Assembly (NCBI RefSeq): GCF_030272615.1
Contig: NC_081412.1
Coordinates: 545,918,202 to 545,982,201, forward strand
Length of the DNA: 64,000 nt
From: Cryptomeria japonica
Taxonomy: Eukaryota > Streptophyta > Pinopsida > Cupressales > Cupressaceae
Direction of reading: 5' to 3'
The position numbers were made by a program, and so were the translations under genes. Below, piece by piece: positions 55,094 through 64,000 of this stretch. The notes beneath the pieces are model-generated. The model did no database searches, had not been told where the DNA came from, and was given only the letters and a program-made list of their open reading frames with translations. Position 1 is the stretch's first letter, and each line of letters starts with the position of its first letter.

Positions 55094-56314
55094 TATTGGC
55101 CATTTGGTGGAATTGATTATGTGTTGCAGTGATGTTTTGTTATTGATGCCAACACTAGCTATTTGGATGCTTTACCGACACCCTTTTGGTCCTAGTAGGA
55201 TGAGTGGTTTTTGGTTATCTTGGATCCGACATGATCTAGTAGGCTCCAGTATAGTTTGGTGATGGAATCAGCTTGTTCATGATACTTATACTCATATTTG
55301 GTCAGTTGGTTTTGGTCTGGTAATTGGTTGATATCCTACTTGCTTAGAAGATTTGTTTTCTGGTTTTGACGAGGGTTTCACTGACAGAGCTTTTGGTGGA
55401 GATATTTGATGAATTGCATAAGTGGTGTTGGTGTAAATTCTGGTGGAGGTTTAGGATGTTGTTGGTGACCATGTTCGAGACTTAGCTGATGGAGATAATT
55501 ACTATGGTGTGTGGACCTATACTTGGTCCCGGTTGATCTTGGTTGTGGATCGGCTTTAATGTAACATGTGGATAGGACCTATTAATGTATTTATGAGATG
55601 TCTTATGTGTTGATATTATTTGTTTGGTCTAAGGCCGACATGGGTTGTAATTATGTAATTGGTTTATTATCTGGTGGCTGACTTGATTGTTTATGGTCGA
55701 GGGTTTGTGTATATAGATGTAAGATCTCATTGTAGATCATCATGGTTATTGTTAGAGGTCATGGTCAAGGAATGTAATGTGCGAATAATGTAATATCATT
55801 CAGGTAGAAGAGTTGGTCGATCATTGGAGATCAAATTGGGTTTATGTAAGAGAATTTAGTCCTCCGATATTGAGCTTAACTGGAACTGTATTCAGGCATA
55901 GGAGATGTTATCTTTTGCAGTTCAACACTTCTTCAGATTATAGTCTGGATTTATATGTAGTCTGTGAGGCTCCTTTTGTGATGAGCAATGCACTTTAGGT
56001 TGCTGGCCTTCCTGCAAGTGCAGGCACCTCAATTGTAATTCACATACTTACTGCAAAAGTATTATCTGATTGTGGGTAGGCTTCCCATCGTGGTTTTTCC
56101 CTTTACTGGGTTTTCCATGTAAAAATCTTGGTGTCATGTGGATGGTATTTATTCTGTGATTATTGTTTATACTTAATTGGTTTATGTGCTATTCCGATAT
56201 TAATTTTTTGGGTTCCGGTATTAAAGTTTAAATTGCTAATGGTTCCGGTAATCCGTGACAACTGATTCACCCCCCCCCTCTTAGTTGTCTTCCGATTATT
56301 TGAACTGTCTAACA
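55094..56314 (+). repeat. E2 3' LTR (1,221 bp)
   Basis: Starts TATTGGCCATTTGG (G to A at base 2 compared with the 5' LTR) and ends GTCTAACA. TATA-like GTATATAG at 55709-55716. Closely similar to 31925-33144 with scattered substitutions. Confidence 0.9.
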
Positions 56315-56319
56315 ACTAC

Positions 56320-56407
56320 TCCCCCTGAGTAGTAGCATCCCCACATTAGTGCCAAAATGAAAAATATCTTTGATAATACATACCAGACTGATGCCAAACC
56401 ACATCAA
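56320..56407 (-). other. E1 3' untranslated region (right part)
   Basis: Short non-coding sequence between E2 and the E1 stop codon. It contains CTCCCCCTGAGTAGTAGC, a purine tract on the minus strand, also seen in E5. Confidence 0.6.
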
Positions 56408-58047
56408 TCAAGTCTCTACCAGAGGGGCAGAAACTACCAATCTATCTCTGAAATATTCAAATGATTCATTTGGCAAAGGTTTAGTGAAAATATCTGCAAT
56501 CTACTCTTTAGTGTTCACATAAACTAGTATAACTTTATTTGCTTCCACCTTTCCCTTCAAAAAGTTATACTTGATAGATATGTGATTTGTCTTAGAATGA
56601 AATACTGGATTCTTTGATTTATCAATAGCAGTAGAGCTATCACAATGAATAACTACCGGTCCATTACAATCTACCTTTATATCCTTCAACATTTGCTTCA
56701 TCCATAAAACTTGTGTACAGTTAGTAGCAGCAACAACATACTCATCTTCAACAATAGATAAAGAAGTACATGATTGCTTCTTGTTGATCCATGAAACCAA
56801 CTTCTTTCCAAGAAAGAAAGCTCCACTGAAAGTACTTTTTCGGTCATCAACATCGCTAGCCCAATCAGCATCTGTATATGCACATAATGTAAAGTCATCA
56901 TTCTTAGGGTACCACAAACCATATTTTGATGTACCTTGCAAGTATCTAAAAATCCTTTTCACCACACTCTCATGATTTTATCTAGGATCACTCTGAAATC
57001 TTGATACAATACAAACATCATTATTTATGTCAGGCCTAGTCTGAGTCAAATAAAGCAGACCTCCAATCATAGATTTGTATTTTATAGGATTTATCGATGC
57101 AAAAACATCTTTTCTTGTCAATTTTTCACTTGTAACCATAGGAGTACTTACAGGTTTAGAATCTCCCATACAAAATTTCTTCAACAATTCCCTAGCATAC
57201 TCAGTTTGAAAGATGAAAATACATTTATCAGTTTGAGTAATCTGCAAACCTAAGAATTTTTTTATTTCCCCAATCATAGACATTTCAAATTCTTTCTCCA
57301 TATTCTTAGAAAATTCCATGTATAACTTATCTTCACCTCCAAAAATAATGTCATCAAAAAATATTTCAATAATCAGTATATCATCATCAGTGATTTTATA
57401 ATATAAATTACTGTCAGTATTACCCTTAGTAAAACCAAGCTTCAAAAGATATTTATTCAAACTTGCATACCAAGCTCTAGGTGCTTGTTTCAATCCATAT
57501 AAAGCTTTCCTTAACCTGTAAACCATGTTTGTATCATCTGATAGTGAAAAACCATCAAGTTGCTCAATATAAACTTCCTCATCAAGATCCCCATTAAAAA
57601 ATGCACACTTAACATCCATTTGATAAACCTTGTAGTTTTATGAGCAGCATAGGCAAGAAATAATCTTACAACTTCAATCCTAGCTATAGGTGTAAAAGTC
57701 TCTCCATAATCAATTCCTTCCTTTTGAGAATATCCTTTACAAACCAATCTAGCCTTATTTCTTACAACTTGACCATCCTCATTCAATTTATTCCTAAAAA
57801 CCTATTTAGTTCCAATAACATTCTTATTTTTAGGTTAGGGAACCAAAGTCCATGTGTTATTTTTCTCAATCTGATATAATTCTTCTTCCATAGCTTTCAA
57901 CCAATATTCATCTTTACATGCCTCAATTACTGATACCGGTTCAACTTGTGAAATTAAACATACCTCATTAGTTGTCAATCTTCTTCTTGTCATTACTCCA
58001 TTGTTCTTATCCCCAATGATTTGATCTTCTGAATGATTCAATCTCAC
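56408..58047 (-). pseudogene. E1 reverse transcriptase and RNase H
   Basis: Pieces from right to left: 57835-58047 linker; 57511-57786 with [20 protein letters not shown]; 56978-57619 (213 codons) with [40 protein letters not shown], then [13 protein letters not shown] (family YVDD, here FFDD) and [20 protein letters not shown]; 56501-56965 (154 codons) RNase H with YTDADWASDVDDRKSTFSGA, VIHCDSSTAIDKSK and VYVNTKE. After a stop the IADIFTKPLP tail runs to 56408. Frame changes between pieces. Confidence 0.9.
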
Positions 58048-59149
58048 ATACCTAGGAGTCTTTTGACTCTCTGTTCCTCTTCCTGGTTCTTCAGTTACTG
58101 TAGAATTTTCTGATACTGTTGGAGTAACTGGTTCAACACTCTATTCCAGTAAAGGTGCTACTAGTTCAGATATAATCATTTACACTGCCGGTTCCTTCTC
58201 ATAAACTCTGATTTGACCTCTTTTCAACTCATCCACTTTGACATTAGCACTTTCCACAATTCTTTGCAATTTCTTGTTATAACATCTATATGCCTTGCTT
58301 TCATTAGAATAACCAAGAAATATGACTTCATCACATCTAGGATCAAATTTGCCAATGATATCATCTCTCTTGATATAACATTTACTACCAAAGATTCTGA
58401 AATACTTAACTGTAGGTGTATTGCCAAACCATAATTCATAAGGTGTCTTGCCAGTTTCTCCTTTGATATGTACTCTATTGAATGTATAAATTGTTGTGCT
58501 CAATGCTTCTCTCTAGTAGATATGAGGTAGACTAGCTTACATCATCATTGTTCTAGCAGCATCCAGGATAGTTTTGTTCTTCCTTTCCACAACTTCATTA
58601 TGCCGAGGTGTCCGGGAAGTAGAAAATTGTCTTCTTATACCATGCTTCTCACAAAATTTATTAAACTCACCGGATGTAAATTCTCCACCATGATCTGACC
58701 TCAAACATTTAATCTTCAAACCTATCTCATTTTCTACTTTAGCTTTAAATATTTTAATCAAATGCTTCAGATTTTTTCCTTATAAAAGTAACCCACATCA
58801 TTCTAGAATAATCATCAATGATTAGCATGAAATATCTATCACCTTGAAAACTTTTAAGTCTAGCAGGGCCACACAAATCAATATGAATAAGATCAAGAAC
58901 ATCATTAGATTTATCGTGTATACTCCTAAAAGAGGTTCTGACCTGTTTCCCCATCTGAAATTCTTTACATACCAGATTATAGGGCTTCAGAATCTTAGGT
59001 ATATCTCTAACTGCCTTAGTTCAACTGATCTTCACAATGCAATCAAAATTCATATGACATGACCTTTTATACCATATCCAACTCTCATCAATCTATGTAA
59101 TCAAACATGTCTTCTCGTCGAAGTTCAAATGAAATATATTACCTTTTGT
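58048..59149 (-). pseudogene. E1 integrase
   Basis: 58754-58954 (MGKQVRTSFRSIHDKSNDVL, LIHIDLCGPARLKSF, LIIDDYSRMMWVTF), 58537-58761 (KCLRSDHGGEFTSGEFNKFC, RTPRHNEVVERKNKTILDAA), and 58180-58503 (FGNTPTVKYFRIFGSKCYIK, VIFLGYSNESKAYRCYNKK). The catalytic acidic residues are visible. A frame slip near 58755 and stops divide it. The E2 copy is broken at different places, so the two could not complement as single proteins. Confidence 0.88.
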
Positions 59150-59960
59150 CTATGTACCGGTTGCAATCTCCAAACTAGATCTTTTAATGATTTTGCATTT
59201 TCCATCCTTGAACTGTAATTGAAATCCCTTATCCACCAATTGTCCTAAACTCAAAAGATTATGCCTTAAAACTTGAACATAATAAACATTGTCAGTATTG
59301 TTCATACCATCCAATGATATAGTTCCTTTTCCTTTGATCATACATGCTTTGTCATCTCCAAATCTAACTAGACCACCATCGAATTCTTGCAAAGATAGAA
59401 ACTTCCCTTTATCTCCAGTCATATGATGTGAACAACCACTATCAATTACCCATTCATCCTTGTCTTCAATTTTAGCAGCAAGTGCCTTTTCTTCAGGTAC
59501 ATTCTCTTCCAATTCTGAAACATCTTCCTAGATAGCTAGGAACACCCATACCTTCCCATTGTCGAAACCACTAGCAGAGTCTTCCGCCGGATCATCATCA
59601 GAATCAGTAATGCCTTCCTCATCCGCTATGTAGCATTATTTGTCTCTATTTTTCATGTACTTATACTTGTTTGATATCCAGGGTTAGGCTTAAAATATAT
59701 TTTAACTCTTTCTTCAAATCTTGAATTCCTTTCAGGATATCTAGATGAAAAATGACCAATCTTATTACATGCAAAATATTTAAAAGGTGCTTTTCCTTCA
59801 TACTTATTTCCTACTAGTCCTTTAGGTACTCTTCTAGCAAATAGTGCTTCAAATTTCTCAAACTCACCATCTTATCTCTTCATATCATCCAATTCCTTTG
59901 CATACAAAGCTTTCCAATCTTGCTTACCGGTTGCTGATGCAGATGCATGAAAAACAAGTT
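59150..59960 (-). pseudogene. E1 protease and Gag knuckle region
   Basis: The open 120-codon piece 59150-59512 carries an intact WVIDSGCSHHMTGD protease box and VYYVQVLRHNLLSLGQLVDK. Upstream (59740-59800) the knuckle reads YFACNKIGHFSSRY: the first and last Cys are Tyr, so zinc binding is lost. Several stops lie between 59513 and 59960. Confidence 0.82.
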
Positions 59961-59966
59961 TAGTCT

Positions 59967-60626
59967 TTATAGCTCTAGAAGGTCCAAATTATTCAAGCTC
60001 AAAAGAGATAATTTCCCAACCAAAGTATCTCTGTTGACAGATGTATTATCTATTTTTCTCAGCTCATTAATAGAAGCAGCCTTCATCTTGTAAGCCAGTG
60101 GTAGGGCTCTCAAAAATTTAGAAACAATTTCATCCTCACTCAGAGTTCCACCACAACATTGAATTCCCATAACAATCTCATTTACCCTTTCCATGAATGC
60201 AGTAATCCTTTCATCTTCTTCCATCTTCAGGTTTTCATATCTCACTCGGTAACCATCAAGTTTAGCAATCTTCACTGTAAGGTCACCTTCATTAAGAGTC
60301 TCCAACTTATCCCTTATAGCCTTTCTAGATTATTTGTTAGTCAATCCCATTATTTGTTGATCAGAAAGTTCTCACAAGAGGGCTTCTCTTGCTCTAAAAT
60401 CATTCTCAAGCTCCTTATCCAAGTTTGCCAGAGGAGGATTTCCTGATGCTAGATTATGAGGTGTGACACCATTCTGTGTGATCTCCCAAATCTCCTTGCC
60501 AAGACATCTTAGATGAGTCTCCATCCTAATCTTCCATACTATGTAATTTGTTCCATTGGGCCTAGGAATATCTATTCGAAAGATAGCTCCAAATGAACTA
60601 GATGAACTTGAATTGTTAGTCGCCAT
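59967..60626 (-). pseudogene. E1 Gag
   Basis: Starts MATNNSSSSSSFGAIFRIDI at 60626, just inside the primer site. 60372-60626 includes METHLRCLGKEIWEITQNGV. After a stop and slip, 59967-60305 reads METLNEGDLTVKIAKLDGYR, FMERVNEIVMGIQCCGGT and LRALPLAYKMKAASINEL. It is a copia UBN2-type Gag and shows the uninterrupted version of the site where E3 entered E2 (KLSLLSLNNLD). Confidence 0.88.
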
Positions 60627-60670
60627 AGGATCTTCCTCAAGTGGTTAATCTTTCAGTAGAGAGGACCAAT

Positions 60671-60682
60671 GCTCTGATACCA
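60671..60682 (-). promoter_or_regulatory. E1 primer-binding site
   Basis: Minus strand TGGTATCAGAGC, two bases inside the 5' LTR. Confidence 0.88.
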
Positions 60683-60684
60683 AT

Positions 60685-61957
60685 TGTTAGACAATTCAAA
60701 TAATTGGAAGACAACTGAGAGGGGGCGGGGGTGAATCACTTGTCACAGATTACCAGAACCTTAAGCAATTCAAACTTTAATACCGCAACCCAAAACATTA
60801 ATACCGCAACCCAAAACATTAATACCAAAATGCTTAAACCAAATACTAGAATAACAGTTAAACCAATTAAGTATAAATAATAATGACAAAATAAATACCA
60901 TCCACATGATGCCAAAATTTATACATGGAAAACCCGATAAAGAGAAAAACCACGGTGGGAAGCCTACCCATAGTCAGATAATACTTTTGCAGTAGGTATG
61001 TGAATTACAATTGAGGGGCCTGCACTTGCAGGAAGGCCAACAACCTAGAGTGCACAGCTCATCACAAAAGGAATCTCACTGACTGCATAGAAATCTAGAC
61101 TACAATCCAGAGAAGTGTTTGAACTACAAAGATAGCATCTCCTATGCCTGAGTACAGTTCCAGTTCAGCGCAATACCAGAGGACTAAATCCTCTTACATA
61201 AACACAATTATATCTCCAATGATCGACCAAATCCTTCGCCTGAATGATATTACATTATTCACACATTACATATCCATATCCCATTCCTATTTCCCCTACC
61301 ATGATCTACAATAAGAACTTATATCATATATATATATATATATACAAACCCTTGACCATAAACAATGAGGTCGGCCACTAGACAATAAACCAATTACATA
61401 ATTACAAAACATGTTGGCCTTAGACCAAACAAATAATATCCAACACATAAGACATCCTAGAAACACATCGAGAGGTCCAATCCACACATTACATGAAGAC
61501 GGTCTATAACCTAGATCAACTGGGACCCAATATAGGTCCACACGCTAAAGCAATGATCTCTATCCACCAAGTCTCGAACATGATCACCAACAACATCCCG
61601 AAACTCCACCAGAAGCTACACCAACACTACTTATGCAATTCATCAAAGATCTTCATCAAAAGCTCTACCAGTGAAACCCTCGTCAGAACCAGAAGCCAAT
61701 CTTCCAAGCAAACAAGATAGCATCCGATCACTAGACCAAAACCAATTGACTGAATATGAACATGAGTATCATGAATAAGCCAATTCCATAACCAAACCAT
61801 ACCGGAGCCTATCGGATCATGCCAGATCCAAACCAACCAGAAACTACTCAACCTACTGAGACCAAAAGGGTGCTAGTAAAGCATCCAAACAACTAGTGTT
61901 GACATCAATGACAAAACATCAATGCAACACATAATCAATTCATCCAAATGGCCAAAA
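60685..61957 (-). repeat. E1 5' LTR (1,273 bp)
   Basis: Plus strand starts TGTTAGACAATTCAAATAAT and ends ATGGCCAAAA (CA end decayed to AA). It has a 21-base tandem duplication ACCGCAACCCAAAACATTAA (60782 and 60803) and an expanded TA run (61326-61344) at the TATA-box position, both absent from the 3' LTR. Confidence 0.88.
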
Positions 61958-61962
61958 ATTTA

Positions 61963-63060
61963 CTCACTTTTGCACTAGTGCTTGATTTATGCTATTTATA
62001 ACTACTGCTTGGAGAAAATCCCCGTTCTCAATCCCACTCCACCCCACAATCCCCCTAGGAATTGTGACAAAAACCTTCCTCCTCCTAGCAACTCCACGAG
62101 GAAAATTGCCTTTAAAGATGAAAAACCATCCTCGTCCCACTTCATTTCTTTGCATAATTCTCTTCTTTGCTCTCCAAAGAGGAAAAAAATTACCCTAGGG
62201 TGTGGTGCACCCTCGCTTGTGGTTGACATTGGTTCTAAAAAGACTTCATATAAGGGCAAAAAACTTGTTAGTACCCCCTAATAGATTTAGCCCCAAGTTT
62301 ACGAGTGGAAAAGACAAATAAATAATTAGGTCTCTAGAAAACAATCCTATTGCTTCCCCCTCCCCTAATATTGATATTTCTGACAACAAGCTTTTCAAAG
62401 ATGATAGAACCACCTCCTTAGGAGAATAAAGGTCTGCTAGATTGGCTAAAATTTTGGTTGCTGCAATGATTGCTTAGACCATAGCAAAATCCACCTAAAG
62501 ACATAAATGATGAACAATTAAAAGAATCCACTTTTAATAATGAGGAAACCGAGGGTAATGATGAAACACATGATGAGCCCCTTAGCCTAGTTCTTGAAGA
62601 CTCCCTATAACATCCCCCCTTAGCCAAAACCAAATTCAATGAGCACTTAAATGGTTTAACAATCTTAAGGATTATGGGGATGATGAAGCTAAGAAATAGA
62701 ATGTCGGGGGTGGTATCGAATACCAGGACTGATATTACTAGTTGTGGAGTTGGAGGATCTAATTGCTAGGGTTGATAGCTTGGAGACCTCCTATAATTTC
62801 TTGAGATTTGAAAAAAAGAGAAAGGATTAAATGCCTATAGAATGGTGTGGAAAATTTGGTCAGAATCAACAAAAATCTGATGCAAAAAGTGATTATGGAG
62901 GTGGTGATAGTGGGTAAAAATATTCAGGAAAAGAAAAAGAAAAAGAACTCATGTAAGGGTGACAAATGCTCAAGCTGAAGGAAATAAGATCCATGCCCTG
63001 CCCATTTGGGAAGTGGAATTGAAGGAGATTTTTGATGGATGTGGCTATATTTATTAGTGC
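61963..63060 (+). pseudogene. Degenerate basic and coiled-coil reading frame right of E1
   Basis: The open piece 61982-62281 (99 codons) is Pro/Lys-rich (NPTPPHNPPRNCDKNLPPPS). Further on, readings such as RSARLAKILVAAMIA (about 62436-62480) and ELEDLIARVDSLETSYNFL (about 62750-62810, heptad-like) appear with stops between. The overall pattern (basic N-terminus, coiled coil) could be a LINE ORF1 or another transposon protein. I do not recognise it, and an RNA-derived host copy is also possible. Confidence 0.3.
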
Positions 63061-63787
63061 CCCCTTTATTATTTCTTTGTGTTGTTTTCTATTGTTATCT
63101 ATTTTTAGGTTGTTGTTTCTGAACTCTATTAGTAGTAGTAGATTTATGAATAGTTTATATACTCTCTTCTTGTTTGTTTGATGGGCTTGATCTCCAAGAC
63201 CTTATTTTGATATTTATCTAATGGTTTTTGATTTGGATGTATAACAGGTAGGGGCCCTTCCCTCTTAATCTAATAATTTTTTATTTAATTTACAATGGAT
63301 GTAAATCATATTTTTCTTTTCTTTTTATTTCTTCCACAAATAAAAAAACAATGATAAAAAATTCAAAAATATTTTTTGGAAGGAATAAACTTCACTTAGA
63401 TTTTCATCCACCCATTCTAAATTCTATGTTACATTCTTAAAATACAAGAAATTATGCTACACATCTTGTTATTTTGTACATTGGGATTATTCTACATTTC
63501 ATTCTCTTCTTTCATTTGACTTCTCCATGTTAGCATTCTATTTTTTTAATTATAGTATACTCTAAGTTTATGGCTTCTTTATTCATTTTATCAATATTTT
63601 GGTTTTTGGGTTCTATTTTTGTATGATAATAGAAATTTATTGGACTATTCCTTTCATTCTATTTTTCTCAAAGTAATACCTCCATATATTTAAATATCAT
63701 ATTATTCTAAACCATGTCTTTCTATATATTATTTATGTTTTTTTAATAATATTATTTTTAATCTTCTATTGGAACACTGGAAAATCC
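63061..63787. other. AT-rich non-coding DNA
   Basis: No gene. T-rich with long A/T runs. 63065-63290 resembles 3' untranslated sequence (many stops, T-rich) of the preceding degenerate frame. Confidence 0.5.
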
Positions 63788-63904
63788 CACAAGTCCTTGT
63801 TTCCTCTATGCACAAGTACAATAATAATCTTCATATTTTATTTAATACACAAGTCCTTGTTTCCTCTATGCACAAGTACAATAATAATCTTCATATTTTA
63901 TTTA
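63788..63904. repeat. 60-bp-period tandem duplication
   Basis: 57 bases at 63788-63844 recur exactly at 63848-63904 (each begins CACAAGTCCTTGTTTCC). Each unit itself contains CACAAGT twice. Confidence 0.95.
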
Positions 63905-64000
63905 GTGTATTAAATGATTTATGTCAATTTTATATTTTTTAAATTATTTATTTTTAATTTTATATTTTTGTATGTTTGGTTTTAGTCTTGTGTTTTTTAT

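Larger units (their letters stand above)
31925..56314 (+). mobile_element. E2: copia family A element inserted in E1
   Basis: LTRs at 31925-33144 and 55094-56314. The perfect 5-bp TSD actac is at 31920-31924 and 56315-56319. Primer site at 33147-33158. Coding is on the plus strand from 33191 to 54742, split at 33810/51145 by E3. It is the same family as E1 but in opposite orientation. Net length without inserts is about 7.1 kb. Stops, a 4-5-base deletion near 52490 and RT damage make it non-functional. Confidence 0.9.
30366..61957 (-). mobile_element. E1: copia family A element (outermost nest level)
   Basis: LTRs at 30366-31591 (3') and 60685-61957 (5') begin TGTTAGACA on the plus strand and end CCAACA or CCAAAA. 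Flanks are gttta (30361-30365) and attta (61958-61962), a TSD with one change. The primer site complement GCTCTGATACCA lies at 60671-60682. Coding runs from 60626 to 56408 on the minus strand: Gag, protease, integrase, RT, RNase H. The 3' untranslated part is split at 31920/56315 by E2. Net element length without the insert is about 7.2 kb. Confidence 0.85.

Overview
No single-copy host gene, tRNA, rRNA or CRISPR array could be recognised in this window. It is plant nuclear intergenic DNA made almost entirely of nested, decayed retrotransposons. The domain style points to a gymnosperm, probably a conifer: Tat-type Ty3/gypsy with a second RNase H, pine-like gypsy Gag-protease, 1.1-1.5 kb copia LTRs, and an L1-type LINE with a C-terminal RNase H. 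That assignment rests on family knowledge, not on a search. All boundaries, target-site duplications (TSDs) and homologies below were read by eye.

Left part (1-23347). A degenerate unknown ORF, an (AT)19 microsatellite and AT-rich DNA lead into E6, a minus-strand Tat-like gypsy element (2741-17125; integrase, second RNase H, RNase H, RT, protease, Gag, leader). Its protease is interrupted by E9, a solo copia LTR with TSD aaggt. E7 sits at the first bases of E9. E7 is a plus-strand gypsy-type element with LTRs, an Asp-type primer site, Gag with zinc knuckles and a protease, but no RT, RNase H or integrase. E6 is fused at its leader to E8, a second and 3'-truncated copy of the same gypsy family (17150-23347), which contains solo LTR E10 and keeps its 5' LTR.

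Middle (23348-30365). A plus-strand LINE (ORF1 knuckle region, endonuclease, RT, zinc-finger region, RNase H), cut at its 5' end by E8, then about 0.9 kb of unresolved sequence.

Right part (30366-61957). A five-level nest in which every level is bounded by a TSD. E1 (copia family A, minus strand, TSD gttta/attta) contains E2 (same family, plus strand, TSD actac). E2 contains E3 (small non-coding LTR element, minus strand, TSD ctatc/ctatt). E3 contains E4 (minus strand, TSD gagct), which contains E5 (copia family B, near-complete, minus strand, TSD tgaac).

E4 is the most interesting object. It is an LTR element with copia-type primer and polypurine sites but no RT, integrase or protease. It carries a coiled-coil protein with four zinc-knuckle relics, and a second long reading frame of about 1,026 codons that I could not assign to any family. 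E4 shares an unusual primer-site variant and LTR terminus with E5, which makes the E5 family its likely helper.

The right end (61963-64000) holds a degenerate basic/coiled-coil reading frame, AT-rich DNA and a 60-bp tandem duplication.
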